The notes under the pieces are model-generated. The model searched no databases. It worked only from the letters and a program-made list of their open reading frames with translations, and was not told the origin of the DNA. A stretch of DNA of 51,734 nt, taken from contig CANHQT010000013.1 in NCBI GenBank assembly GCA_947463325.1, positions 1 to 51,734 on the forward strand, read 5' to 3'. Below are positions 18,231-28,550 of this stretch, one piece after another. How positions within the stretch are numbered: position 1 is the stretch's first letter; every line of letters starts with the position of its first letter. Position numbers and translations under genes: made by a program. This stretch comes from Sphingomonadaceae bacterium (lineage in GTDB: Bacteria; Pseudomonadota; Alphaproteobacteria; Sphingomonadales; Sphingomonadaceae).

Positions 18231-19232
18231 ATGACCTCCGCAGCCGAAGCCAGCCCCCTTTATGTCATGGGCGTCGACGTCGTTTGGGCGGCGACGATGC
18301 TCGCTGCCATCGGAGTCGCCGCACTGGTGTTCGCCATCTATCAGGCGAGCCTGGTGCGCGATCCGATGCTGCGCCGCGTGAAATCGCTCAACGAGCGGCG
18401 CGAGCAGCTCAAAGCCGGCATTACCGCATCGACTGCCAAGCGGCGCGCGAAGCTGATCAAAAAAAATGTCACAACCAACCGCATCCGCAGCCTGCTGACC
18501 AACCTCAAGGTGCTGCAGGACAGCCAGCTTAAGGATGTCCAGCAGCGGCTGGCGCAGGCCGGCATCCGGTCCAAGGATCTGGCGGTCACGATCATCTTTG
18601 CCCGCATGGTGATGCCGATCGTCATCGGCGGCATCGCCGCGCTGATGATCTATGGCCTCGACCTGTTCCCCGACTGGTCGCCGCTCAAGAAATTCGGCGG
18701 TTTCGCGGTGCCGCTGCTGCTCGCCTACAAGGCGCCCGACCTGTTCATCAACAACAAGAAGGCGAAGCGCACCGACAGCGTCCGCAAAGGCATCCCCGAC
18801 GCGCTCGACCTGCTCGTCATCTGCGCCGAAGCCGGTCTGACCGTCGACGCCGCCTTTGCCCGCGTGAGCCGCGAGCTGGGTAAGGCCTATCCCGATCTGG
18901 GCGAGGAATTCGCGCTGACCTCGATCGAACTCGGCTTCCTCACCGAACGGCGTCAGGCATTGGAAAACCTCGCCTATCGTGTCGATCTCGAAGCGGTGAA
19001 GGGCGTGGTTACGACCCTTATCCAGACCGAGAAATATGGTACGCCGCTCGCGTCGGCGCTGCGCGTCCTTTCGGCCGAATTCCGCAACGAACGCATGATG
19101 CGCGCCGAAGAAAAGGCCGCGCGTCTGCCGGCGATCATGACCGTGCCGCTGATCCTGTTCATCCTGCCGGTGCTGTTCATCGTCATCCTCGGCCCAGCGG
19201 CCTGCGACATCAAGGACGCGCTGGTGACCTGA
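18231..19232 (+). CDS. tadC: Tad inner-membrane platform protein TadC (type II secretion F family)
   Basis: Second GspF-like platform protein of the Tad pilus. The 333-residue product has a membrane helix at about 20-42, a basic cytosolic region (RAKLIKKNVTTNRIRSLLTN), two helices around residues 120-165, and the T2SSF domain: KGIPDALDLLVICAEAGLTV, DAAFARVSRELGKAYPDLGE and LIQTEKYGTPLASALRVLSA. It ends with a hydrophobic helix (LPAIMTVPLILFILPVLFIV). The EAGL..D.A..RV..E pattern separates TadC from TadB. It is the last gene of the plus-strand cluster; tadD, tadE, tadF and tadG, which often follow, are not here. It converges with fah at seven bases. Confidence 0.94.
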   Translation: MTSAAEASPLYVMGVDVVWAATMLAAIGVAALVFAIYQASLVRDPMLRRVKSLNERREQLKAGITASTAKRRAKLIKKNVTTNRIRSLLTNLKVLQDSQLKDVQQRLAQAGIRSKDLAVTIIFARMVMPIVIGGIAALMIYGLDLFPDWSPLKKFGGFAVPLLLAYKAPDLFINNKKAKRTDSVRKGIPDALDLLVICAEAGLTVDAAFARVSRELGKAYPDLGEEFALTSIELGFLTERRQALENLAYRVDLEAVKGVVTTLIQTEKYGTPLASALRVLSAEFRNERMMRAEEKAARLPAIMTVPLILFILPVLFIVILGPAACDIKDALVT

Positions 19233-19239
19233 TCACCGC

Positions 19240-20247
19240 TCAGGCCGGGCCGACGGTCTGTTCGATCACGCCGAATATCGGATGGTGGCGCGCGTCCTCC
19301 ATCCAGATGCGGACCGTGTCGCCATGGCGCAGGAAAGGCGTCTTGGCTGCGCCTTCGCGGATGGTCTCGATCGTGCGCACCTCGGCAAGGCAGGAATAGC
19401 CGACGCCGCCCTCGGCGACCGGACGACCCGGGCCGCCATCCCCGTCCCGGTTGGAAACGGTGCCCGATCCGATGATCGTGCCGGCGACTAGACTGCGCGT
19501 CTTCGCGGCATGGGCTATGAGCTGGCCGAAATCGAAGGTCATATCGACGCCGGCGTCGGCGCGGCCGAGCGGCTGGCCATTCAGATCGACATGGAGCGCG
19601 CCGTGCAGCTTTGCACCATCCCAGCGATCACCCAGCACATCGGGCGTCACGAACACCGGTGACATCGCGCTGGCCGGTTTCGACTGGAAAAAGCCGAAGC
19701 CCTTGGCGAGTTCTCCGGGAATGAGGTTGCGCAAGGAGACATCGTTGGTGAGGCCGACGAGCAGGATGTGATCGCGCGCCTCCTCTGCCGCAATGCCCTG
19801 CGGCACATCGCCCGTCACCACCACGACCTCTGCCTCCATGTCGCAGCCCCATGCCTCGTCAGCGAGCGGGATGGGATCGCGCGGCGCCAGAAATCCGTCG
19901 CTGCCGCCCTGATACATCAAGGGATCGTGCCAGAAGCTGTCGGGCATTTCCGCGCCGCGCGCCTGCCGGACCAGCGCGACATGGTTCACATAGGCCGAGC
20001 CGTCCGCCCATTGGTAAGCACGCGGCAGTGGTGAGGCGGCGTCACGCTCATGAAAGCGTTCACGCGGGATAACGCCGTGATTGAGATCGGTCGCGAGCGC
20101 GACAAGGCGCGGCGATGCATCGGCCCAATTGTCGAGCGCCGCCTGCAGAGTCGGCGCAATCAACGCGGCATCGGCGTACCAAGCGAGATCGTCCGAAACG
20201 ACGACGAGGCGGCCATCGCGACCCCCTTTGAGCGATGCGAGCTTCAT
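19240..20247 (-). CDS. Fumarylacetoacetate hydrolase (FAH family)
   Basis: Probably cleaves fumarylacetoacetate to fumarate and acetoacetate, the last step of tyrosine/homogentisate degradation. The 335-residue product has the bacterial FAH layout: an N-terminal 80 residues, RAYQWADGSAYVNHVALVRQ, then a metal-binding acidic cluster in GCDMEAEVVVVTGDV, LLVGLTNDVSLRNLIP, GFGFFQSKPASAMSPVFVTP, and GSGTVSNRDGDGGPGRPVAE near the end. The close presence of hppD and maiA on the same strand supports the pathway assignment. It is separated from them by katG and lies downstream of it. The gene has GGGAAG ahead of its ATG. Other members of this superfamily act on different beta-diketones, so the substrate is inferred from context. 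Confidence 0.87.
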   Translation of the reverse strand: MKLASLKGGRDGRLVVVSDDLAWYADAALIAPTLQAALDNWADASPRLVALATDLNHGVIPRERFHERDAASPLPRAYQWADGSAYVNHVALVRQARGAEMPDSFWHDPLMYQGGSDGFLAPRDPIPLADEAWGCDMEAEVVVVTGDVPQGIAAEEARDHILLVGLTNDVSLRNLIPGELAKGFGFFQSKPASAMSPVFVTPDVLGDRWDGAKLHGALHVDLNGQPLGRADAGVDMTFDFGQLIAHAAKTRSLVAGTIIGSGTVSNRDGDGGPGRPVAEGGVGYSCLAEVRTIETIREGAAKTPFLRHGDTVRIWMEDARHHPIFGVIEQTVGPA

Positions 20248-20315
20248 GCCGGGCTTCCCTTCCCTTCAGGCTTTTGACCTTGCCGTCTTTGAACCAAGCG
20301 GAGGCCATATGCAAA

Positions 20316-20347
20316 GGGCCGGGCAGCACCAAAGTGCTGCCCGGCCC
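20316..20347 (-). terminator. Strong hairpin terminator downstream of katG
   Basis: A perfect 14-base inverted repeat (GGGCCGGGCAGCAC, loop CAAA, then its complement) lies 27 bases beyond the katG stop. Read on the minus strand, the stem is followed by TTTGC, a short T-run. It would separate katG transcription from the downstream fah gene on the same strand, which begins 69 bases further on. Confidence 0.75.
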
Positions 20348-20373
20348 CCGCGACCCGAGGGATTGATCCCCGG

Positions 20374-22650
<2,277 letters not shown>

Positions 22651-22738
22651 TCACAGCGGCAGGTAAAATCGATTAGTAGGCCCGTGACCAGCGGAACGAG
22701 CGGCCAGCAGCATTAAACCCGACACCGCGCCATCCCTG

Positions 22739-22827
22739 TTCGTCATTGCGAGCAAAGCAAAGCAATCCAGGGCAAACGCGAACCGCCCTGGATTGGCGCG
22801 CGACCTGCGGTCGCTCGCAATGACGAA
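22739..22827. repeat. Intergenic palindromic repeat element
   Basis: An 89-base element bounded by TTCGTCATTGCGAGC and its exact complement GCTCGCAATGACGAA, with an inner pair CAATCCAGGG / CCCTGGATTG. The whole folds into a long hairpin with an interior bulge. It lies in the largest non-coding gap of the window (22549-22875), between katG and the VOC gene. Elements with the CGTCATTGCGAG end are, as I recall, dispersed in many bacterial chromosomes including sphingomonads. No other copy occurs in this window. The remaining bases of the gap show no gene. Confidence 0.8.
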
Positions 22828-22875
22828 GACATGCGTTGCGCCTTAGCGCGAAACCCTTGCAAGCGCGGCCCGGCC

Positions 22876-23460
22876 CTAGGCGTCGGGATCCTTGTGGAGC
22901 CATTCGGCATGGCGCGGGGCCTTTTTGGTGGCGGCCCAATCATTGAGCATCAGCGGGGCAACGCGTTTCAGCTCCGCATAATGTTCGGGCTTGCCGATAT
23001 TGCAGGCGATCTCGAGCCGGTGGCCGTTGGGATCGAAGAAATAGATGGAGCGGAAGATGCCGTGAAAGGTCGGGCCGATCACCTCTATCCCCTGCCCTTC
23101 GATATGCGCCTTGGCGGCGCGGAGCTGATCCATGTCCGCGACCTCAAAGGCGAGGTGCTGCACCCAGGCGGGAGTGTTCGGGTCCTTGCCCATCTCCGGC
23201 TGGTTGGGAAGCTCGAAGAAAGCGAGGATATTGCCGCCGCCGCAATCAAGAAAGATGTGCATGTAGGGATCATAAGCGCCGGTCGACGGCACATGATCCT
23301 CGGCAAAGGCCGTGGTATATTCAAAGCCGAGCACGCGCGCATACCAATCCACCGTCTCCTTCGCGTCACGGCAACGATAGGCGACATGGTGGATGCGGTT
23401 GACGGCAAAGGGGGGCTTTGCCGTGGTGGCTGCGGTATCCGCGACGAGCGTTTCGGTCAT
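22876..23460 (-). CDS. Single-domain VOC (glyoxalase/dioxygenase superfamily) protein
   Basis: A 194-residue protein with one VOC module: NRIHHVAYRCRDAKETVDWY near residues 21-40, then YMHIFLDCGGGNILAFFELP, TPAWVQHLAFEVADMDQLRA and FDPNGHRLEIACNIGKP. The putative metal ligands are present: His25, His102 and Glu150 in the H...H...E arrangement of type I extradiol dioxygenases and glyoxalases. The ATG is preceded by GGAG at good spacing; an in-frame TTG six bases earlier is less likely. It lies 32 bases downstream of hppD on the same strand, so a role in aromatic or homogentisate metabolism is likely. The actual reaction is unknown; it is not an HmgA-type cupin dioxygenase. Confidence 0.85.
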   Translation of the reverse strand: MTETLVADTAATTAKPPFAVNRIHHVAYRCRDAKETVDWYARVLGFEYTTAFAEDHVPSTGAYDPYMHIFLDCGGGNILAFFELPNQPEMGKDPNTPAWVQHLAFEVADMDQLRAAKAHIEGQGIEVIGPTFHGIFRSIYFFDPNGHRLEIACNIGKPEHYAELKRVAPLMLNDWAATKKAPRHAEWLHKDPDA

Positions 23461-23492
23461 GATCAATGCTCCACTTGCGTGCGGTCAGCGCT

Positions 23493-24593
23493 TCACTCGG
23501 CGGGCGCCGTTTCCAGCACGCCACGCTCGAGCTGGTCGCGCTCGATCGATTTGAACAGCGCGGTGAAATTGCCTTCGCCGAAGCCCTCATCGCCCTTGCG
23601 CTGAATGAATTCGAAGAAGACCGGGCCGACCTGCGGCTGGGCGAAAATCTGGAGGAGGAGACGGGGCGAGCCGCCCTCGGTGCTGCCATCGAGCAGGATG
23701 CCGCGCGATTGCAGCTCACCCACCGCCTCGCCATGGCCGGGGAGCCGCTCGTCGAGCATCGCATAATAGGTCGCGGGCGGCGCGGCCATCAGCGGCACAC
23801 CCATCGCCTTGATCCGGTCAAGGCAGGTGACGAGATCGTCACAGATGAGCGCGATATGCTGGATGCCCTCACCATTATAGGCGCGCAGATATTCCTCGAT
23901 CTGACCGCCGCCGGCCTTGCCTTCCTCATTCAAGGGGATGCGGATGCGGCCATCGGGCGCGGTCATCGCGCGGCTGGTCAGGCCGGTATATTCGCCCTTG
24001 ATGTCGAAATAGCGGATCTCGCGGAAGTTGAAGACGCGCTCGTAGAAGGCCGACCAGTGCGCCATCCGCCCGCCGTAAACATTGTGGGTCAGGTGATCGA
24101 TTTCCTTGAAGCCCGCGCCGACCGGATTGCGATCCACCCCCGGCAGATAGACGAAATCAATGTCGTAGATGCTCAAGGCATCGGGATTGTCGAGCGTGGC
24201 GTAGCGATCAATCAGATAGATGAAGGCGCCGCCGATCCCCTTGATCGCGGGGATGCGCAATTCCATCACACCGGTGCGGCTTTCGACCGGCTCGGCGCCG
24301 CGCTCAATCGCCTCGGCATAGGCTTTGGCGGCATCGCGCACACGAAAACCCATGCCGCAGGCCGAAGGGCCATGTTCGGCAGCAAAATAGGCCGCCGGGC
24401 TGCGCGGTTCATAATTGGCAATCAGATTGATGCCGCCCTGGCGCCACAGATGCACATCCTTGGAACGGTGCTGCGCGATGCGGGTGAAACCCATGCTTTC
24501 GAACACGGGTTCGAGGATGCCCTTTTCCGGCGCGGTGAATTCGACGAACTCGAAGCCGTCGAGGCCCAGCGGGTTTTCAAACAGGTCGGCCAT
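23493..24593 (-). CDS. hppD: 4-hydroxyphenylpyruvate dioxygenase
   Basis: Fe(II) dioxygenase that converts 4-hydroxyphenylpyruvate to homogentisate. The 366-residue protein has two VOC-type halves, with ligands His167 (in DHLTHNV), His246 (in [11 protein letters not shown]) and Glu328 (in [10 protein letters not shown]), equivalent to the two His and one Glu of Pseudomonas HPPD. Further family phrases are [20 protein letters not shown] and [20 protein letters not shown], the C-terminal gating helix. It lies between a MarR-type regulator upstream and the VOC protein downstream on the same strand. A partial palindrome 20-33 bases before its ATG is a candidate operator for that regulator. Confidence 0.96.
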   Translation of the reverse strand: MADLFENPLGLDGFEFVEFTAPEKGILEPVFESMGFTRIAQHRSKDVHLWRQGGINLIANYEPRSPAAYFAAEHGPSACGMGFRVRDAAKAYAEAIERGAEPVESRTGVMELRIPAIKGIGGAFIYLIDRYATLDNPDALSIYDIDFVYLPGVDRNPVGAGFKEIDHLTHNVYGGRMAHWSAFYERVFNFREIRYFDIKGEYTGLTSRAMTAPDGRIRIPLNEEGKAGGGQIEEYLRAYNGEGIQHIALICDDLVTCLDRIKAMGVPLMAAPPATYYAMLDERLPGHGEAVGELQSRGILLDGSTEGGSPRLLLQIFAQPQVGPVFFEFIQRKGDEGFGEGNFTALFKSIERDQLERGVLETAPAE

Positions 24594-24612
24594 GGTTGCT
24601 CCGCGACAGATG

Positions 24613-24626
24613 GTTTCAACTGCAAC
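24613..24626. promoter_or_regulatory. Candidate MarR-type operator before hppD
   Basis: An imperfect 14-base palindrome, GTTTCAACTGCAAC on the plus strand, in which 10 positions obey the symmetry GTT.CA..TG.AAC. It ends on the last base of the marR stop codon and lies 20-33 bases before the hppD ATG, next to an AT-rich patch (TATATAAG). MarR proteins bind short palindromes of this size, so it may let the neighbouring regulator control hppD. No second copy was seen in front of maiA, fah or the VOC gene. Confidence 0.35.
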
Positions 24627-25069
24627 TATATAAGCGCGTCGGCCGCATCCCGCAAGCGATCGAGGAGCGAGGCGAGCTGGGCGCGCTCGGCCTCGGTCAG
24701 CCCTTCGAGCAAGCGCGCTTCGATGGCCAGCGCGGCAGGGGCGATTTCCTCGTAAAGCGAACGGCCGGCCGGAGTGAGCGCGAGATGGTGCGAACGACCG
24801 TCGCTATGGCTCGCTTCCCGCGTCACCAGCGCCCGTTCGACCAGCGCGGCGCTGGCGCGGCTCACCGTCACCTTGTCCATGCGGGTGGCGTGGACCAGTT
24901 CCCGCTGGCTCATCGCCCCGCCCTGCCCCAGCACGGCCATCAGCCGCCAAGCCGGAATGCTGAGGCCGAAGCGCGCCTGATAATGGCTGGCAATCCGGTC
25001 CGACACGGCGTTGGACGCGATCGACAGACGGTACGGCAGGAAAGCCGCGAGATCGAGCTGGGCAGACAT
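24626..25069 (-). CDS. MarR-family transcriptional regulator
   Basis: A 147-residue winged-helix regulator. It has a dimerisation helix ([20 protein letters not shown]), the DNA-binding part [20 protein letters not shown], then [20 protein letters not shown] (recognition helix), the wing [20 protein letters not shown] and a C-terminal dimerisation helix. The wing D-GR signature is standard for MarR. It lies between maiA (12 bases upstream) and hppD (32 bases downstream) on the same strand, so it most likely controls this tyrosine-catabolism group, perhaps with homogentisate or 4-hydroxyphenylpyruvate as ligand (inference). Regulators in this position are sometimes named HmgR or HmgQ; I do not assign a symbol. 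Confidence 0.9.
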   Translation of the reverse strand: MSAQLDLAAFLPYRLSIASNAVSDRIASHYQARFGLSIPAWRLMAVLGQGGAMSQRELVHATRMDKVTVSRASAALVERALVTREASHSDGRSHHLALTPAGRSLYEEIAPAALAIEARLLEGLTEAERAQLASLLDRLRDAADALI

Positions 25070-25081
25070 GAGCGGGCGCGA

Positions 25082-25720
25082 TCAGTCGGCCGGCTTGACG
25101 CGATCGGGCGCGGCGGCGGCAAAGGCATCGAGCGCGCACGCCGCGGCATCACAGGCGACGAGCGTCGGGAAATCGTCGAGCGGCACATCAAAACGGCGGG
25201 CATTGGCCATCTGCGGGACAAGGAAAACGTCCGCGATATTGGGCGCTTCCCCGCCGAGAAAGGGGCCGGAACCGGCGGCCATAGCCTCCAGCGCGGTGAA
25301 ACCTTCGATGATCCAGTGGCGGTACCAGCGGTCGCGGATCTCATCCCTGAGGCCGAGATCAACAGTCAGATATTTGAGCACGCGCAGATTATTGAGCGGG
25401 TGGATATCGCAGCCGATGGTCATCGCCATGGCGAGCGCGCCGGCTCTGGGGGCCGCATCCTCCGGGATGAGGCGCGGTTCGGGATAGGCGCGATCGAGCC
25501 AGTCGATGATCGCGAAACTTTGCGTGAGCACGAGGCCGTCAACCTCCAGCGCAGGCACGAAGCCCTGCGGGTTGAGCGCCAGATAGGCCTCACTGCGCTG
25601 GTCGCCCGCGAGCAGGCTGGTCGGCACGGCGCGGTAATCGAGCCCCTTGAGGTTCAAGGCGATGCGCACACGGTAGCTCGCGGAGGAGCGGAAATAATCG
25701 TGGAGAATGGGGTCAGACAT
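25082..25720 (-). CDS. maiA: Maleylacetoacetate isomerase (zeta-class GST)
   Basis: Glutathione-dependent isomerase that turns maleylacetoacetate into fumarylacetoacetate. The 212-residue product from the preferred ATG begins MSDPILHDYFRSSASYRVRI, matching the zeta-class SSxSxRVRI glutathione-site signature. It continues NPQGFVPALEVDGLVLTQSF, AIIDWLDRAYPEPRLIP and DIHPLNNLRVLKYL (the zeta IHP-NN motif). An in-frame start 45 bases earlier is possible, but family members start at MSDP. Neighbouring marR, hppD and fah support the homogentisate pathway. No strong ribosome binding site precedes the chosen ATG, so the exact start is less certain than the identity. Confidence 0.93.
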   Translation of the reverse strand: MSDPILHDYFRSSASYRVRIALNLKGLDYRAVPTSLLAGDQRSEAYLALNPQGFVPALEVDGLVLTQSFAIIDWLDRAYPEPRLIPEDAAPRAGALAMAMTIGCDIHPLNNLRVLKYLTVDLGLRDEIRDRWYRHWIIEGFTALEAMAAGSGPFLGGEAPNIADVFLVPQMANARRFDVPLDDFPTLVACDAAACALDAFAAAAPDRVKPAD

Positions 25721-25776
25721 GGGTGCAAAGGTGCGCGGAAACGGACCGGCGCGCAAGGCCGGCATTTACGACGTGA

Positions 25777-26814
25777 CTAGCGCTGTTCCATCCCTGCGAT
25801 CCACTGATCGAGCAGTGCTGCCCCTTCCTCATGCACAGTGGCACGGCCGAGTTCGGGCATGGCGATGCCGGGATCGAGGCTGCGCAAGCGGTAAAGCATG
25901 ATCGAGCGTTCAGGATGGCCGGGATCGATGGCATAGTCGAAACCGCCACTGCCGCGCCCGGCGGCAACGGGGCGTTTCATGAGGCCGGTCGTCATCGATG
26001 GCGGGCGCTCATATTCGAGGAACAAGCCGCTGTTGGAAGCCGATCCGCGCGGATTGTGGCAATGGGCGCAATTGACATCGAGATAGGCGCGGGCACGTGA
26101 CGCGACAGGCTGGGCCCTATCGTCCCAGCGCGGCAGCACCGCGAGAGTCCAGTCGGCCCCCGCGATGGCCGGGCGATGCTGTGGCGCCATATCCATATTG
26201 CGCAGGCGCGGGCCGATCGGCGTCACTTCGCCGCTGGTTTCATGGCAGGTCTTGCACTGATTGCGGTTCGGCACAGCGTAGCTGATCGTCATCGCCCGAC
26301 CCGACGGTGTGGTGAAACTGACCGGTTGCCGGCCGCCGGCGATCCTCAAATCCGCATCACTGCCGTCAGCGCGCCAGATATAGGGCAGCGCCACCCAGCC
26401 CGCGGCGCGGCGCAGCAGCAGGCGGGTTTCGATGGTGCGATAGCCGCCGTCAGCCTGCGGGTAGCCAAAGCTTTTGATGATCGCAGTGCCGACCGGCCAT
26501 TCAATCAGGCCATCGCCGCTGACGCGCGCCTCTGTCCCCGCCGGCATGTAGATAAAGCGGCGCTTGTCGGCATAGTCGGTGAATAACGGCGTGCGCAGGT
26601 CATAGGGGCGCAGCGCCGCCACCGGCCGGTCGGGCGAGCCTGCAAAGAAACCGAATTCGGAGAGGGTGCGGGGGAATGCCTCCGCCATGATCGCGCTGTC
26701 CGACACGGCGGGCAAGGGCGCGGAGCCGAGCAACAACGGAACAGCGAGAAGCGCGGCGAGAGCGCGCCTCGCACGCGCCGTCCCCTTCCCCGAAATGCGC
26801 AGCCTGCCGCTCAT
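25777..26814 (-). CDS. SO2930-type diheme c-type cytochrome
   Basis: Predicted periplasmic cytochrome with two haem-binding motifs, CKTCH (in NRNQCKTCHETSGEVTPIGP) and CAHCH (in LDVNCAHCHNPRGSASNSGL). The 345-residue product begins with a basic region and a hydrophobic signal segment (ALAALLAVPLLLGSAPLPAV), so export through Sec is expected. The middle has FPRTLSEFGFFAGSPDRPVA and RPYDLRTPLFTDYADKRRFI, features I recall from the family named after Shewanella SO_2930. It overlaps the following beta-helix gene by four bases; in Shewanella the equivalent genes are also neighbours. An electron-transfer role is likely; the partner is unknown. Confidence 0.85.
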   Translation of the reverse strand: MSGRLRISGKGTARARRALAALLAVPLLLGSAPLPAVSDSAIMAEAFPRTLSEFGFFAGSPDRPVAALRPYDLRTPLFTDYADKRRFIYMPAGTEARVSGDGLIEWPVGTAIIKSFGYPQADGGYRTIETRLLLRRAAGWVALPYIWRADGSDADLRIAGGRQPVSFTTPSGRAMTISYAVPNRNQCKTCHETSGEVTPIGPRLRNMDMAPQHRPAIAGADWTLAVLPRWDDRAQPVASRARAYLDVNCAHCHNPRGSASNSGLFLEYERPPSMTTGLMKRPVAAGRGSGGFDYAIDPGHPERSIMLYRLRSLDPGIAMPELGRATVHEEGAALLDQWIAGMEQR

Positions 26815-28019
26815 TCTGCCGCTGCGGCGGCCTCCATGCTGGCGGGCAGGACGACTGCGGGAACGCGCGGCCAGTCTGCCGGGGCGGAGAGATCCACGGG
26901 CCCAGGGCGCGCGGCTTCACGCGGCTGCGTCAGATCAGGCAGGCCGAGGCTGATCGCGCCAACCTGGTCAGCGATGCTGATCGGGCCGCCGGCGCCATCC
27001 CACAACACGGGCGGCAGGTTGCCGCCAAAGGCCGCCGCCATTTCCGCCCCGCCCGGCAGCGCGGGCTGGAACCCGGTGCGGCCGTGGAGATTGCCCATCG
27101 CGCGGATGCGCACAGGAAGCGGCTGATAACCCTCACTCATCTCGCCATAGCGATAGGCGGTGATCATGATGTTGGCCGTGCCATTGCCTTCGAAGACATT
27201 GTCGAAAATCTCGACGTCGCGGTTGGCCATGACGATCACGCCCGATCCGGCCGGCACCGTCGCGACGATATTGCCTGCCGGAGCGAAATTGGCGGTCATG
27301 TTGTTGACGATGATATTGTCGAACAGGCGCACGCTGTGTCCGCCCTGCTGCGGCAGGCCGGGCAGATCGAACACGAGGATACCGCCGGTGTTGCCGGTCG
27401 CCACATTGTCGTGGACGTCGGCGTTATAGCTATTCTCTATCTCAATCCCCGCAACATTCTGGACCGCGACCGAATCGCGCACGATGATGTTGCGGGACTG
27501 GCCCACATAAATGCCGGCATCGGAAGCGCCGCGGACGAACACGCCGTCGATCAGCACATGCTCGCTTTCGACCGGATAGACGCCATAGGCGCCGTTGCTC
27601 GTCTCGGGCTCGCCCGTCCATTCGACCTTGAGGTTCAAATAGACGATGCGGTGCGCGGCCTTGGACTTGATCCCGTCCCCGCGGGTGTCGCGCACGGCAA
27701 AATCGCGCAGCACAACATCGTCCGAGGTGACGAGCAGCCCTTCGCCAGCGCCCTGCTGGCCTGCGAAGTCGAGAATGGTCCGCTCCGCCCCGGCACCACG
27801 CACGGTGACGCCGTCGACATCAAGGCTAAGCCCGTCTGTCAGAACAAAAACCCCTTCGCCGAGGCGCACGGTATCCCCCGGTTCGGCGAGGATCAGCGCT
27901 TCCTGCAGCCTCTGCTGCGCGCCCTCCCCCGCGGCCACGTCGATCACCTTGGCCGCTGCCGCCGACGTCATCACCGTCGCCGCAAGCAGGGCCGCCATTG
28001 CGCCTTGCATCAGTTTCAT
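26811..28019 (-). CDS. Exported parallel beta-helix repeat protein
   Basis: A 402-residue secreted protein with a signal peptide (MKLMQGAMAALLAATVMTSA, cleavage probably after AAA). The repeats have right-handed beta-helix character: VDGVTVRGAGAERTILDFAG, LIDGVFVRGASDAGIYVGQS, RNIIVRDSVAVQNVAGIEIE and GNTGGILVFDLPGLP. Such folds bind or cleave polysaccharides in pectate-lyase-like proteins, but no catalytic site is obvious. The open frame extends 138 codons upstream, but GGAGGGAG precedes the ATG at 28019 and the signal peptide starts there. It overlaps the diheme cytochrome gene by four bases, so the pair is likely functionally linked; homologues pair with SO2930-type cytochromes. Confidence 0.85.
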   Translation of the reverse strand: MKLMQGAMAALLAATVMTSAAAAKVIDVAAGEGAQQRLQEALILAEPGDTVRLGEGVFVLTDGLSLDVDGVTVRGAGAERTILDFAGQQGAGEGLLVTSDDVVLRDFAVRDTRGDGIKSKAAHRIVYLNLKVEWTGEPETSNGAYGVYPVESEHVLIDGVFVRGASDAGIYVGQSRNIIVRDSVAVQNVAGIEIENSYNADVHDNVATGNTGGILVFDLPGLPQQGGHSVRLFDNIIVNNMTANFAPAGNIVATVPAGSGVIVMANRDVEIFDNVFEGNGTANIMITAYRYGEMSEGYQPLPVRIRAMGNLHGRTGFQPALPGGAEMAAAFGGNLPPVLWDGAGGPISIADQVGAISLGLPDLTQPREAARPGPVDLSAPADWPRVPAVVLPASMEAAAAAE

Positions 28020-28097
28020 GGTTGCACTCCCTCCCCCCCATGATGCATTCTGGCATAGGGAATGCCAAGAGTGCTGATGAAGCAAAGGGACCATGCC

Positions 28098-28529
28098 ATG
28101 CGCCGTTTCTCCACCGCCATGATCGCCGCTGTTGCAGGGGTCGCACTTGCCGCGCCAGCCAGCGCAGACAATAATTCCATCGCCGGCCGCTGGCGCACTG
28201 ATGACGGCAAGGCCGTGATCACCATCGCGCCCTGTTCCAACGGCAGCGCGGCGCTGTGTGGACGCATCAGCCGTATTTTGGTGGACGAACCGGCCGGCGG
28301 CGCGCGCGATACCAACAACCCCAACGCATCCTTGCGCGAACGCCCGCTGGTGGGTGTGCAAGTGTTCACCAATCTCACCCGCGAGGGCGAACGCTGGACC
28401 GGGCGCGGCTATAGCCCCGAGGAAGGCCGCCATTTCAACGCGACCGTCCGCGTGGAAAGCGGACGCCTCAATGTGCGCGGATGCGTCTCGCTATTCTGCC
28501 GGACAATGGTGTGGGCGCGGGCGAGCTGA
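28098..28529 (+). CDS. DUF2147-family secreted protein
   Basis: A 143-residue protein with a clear signal peptide (MRRFSTAMIAAVAGVALAAP, cut near ASA-DN). The mature part follows the DUF2147 pattern: SIAGRWRTDDGKAVITIAPC, SAALCGRISRILV, ERWTGRGYSPEEGRHFNATV and LNVRGCVSLFCRTMVW. Cysteines occur in pairs and probably form disulfides in the periplasm. Two other ATGs lie upstream in frame; the ATG at 28098 has GGGA seven bases before it and starts the signal peptide. It is divergent from the beta-helix gene and convergent with pntB. The function of the family is not known. Confidence 0.85.
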   Translation: MRRFSTAMIAAVAGVALAAPASADNNSIAGRWRTDDGKAVITIAPCSNGSAALCGRISRILVDEPAGGARDTNNPNASLRERPLVGVQVFTNLTREGERWTGRGYSPEEGRHFNATVRVESGRLNVRGCVSLFCRTMVWARAS

Positions 28530-28539
28530 GGGCTCGCCC
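28519..28539. terminator. Hairpin between convergent DUF2147 and pntB genes
   Basis: The inverted repeat GGGCGAGC / GCTCGCCC with a five-base loop overlaps the DUF2147 stop codon. It is GC-rich but has no T-run on either side, so a role as a rho-independent terminator is uncertain. Its position between convergent genes favours a termination or RNA-stability role. Confidence 0.35.
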
Positions 28540-28550
28540 CTGCTAGCGCG

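Noticed and set aside
22876-23460. VOC protein as the missing HmgA
   Set aside because: HmgA is a cupin of about 430 residues; this 194-residue VOC protein is unrelated. The idea of a replacement enzyme is kept only as a hypothesis.
28020-28433. Long upstream extension of the beta-helix protein
   Set aside because: A ribosome binding site and signal peptide are found at 28019; the extension overlaps the divergent DUF2147 gene.
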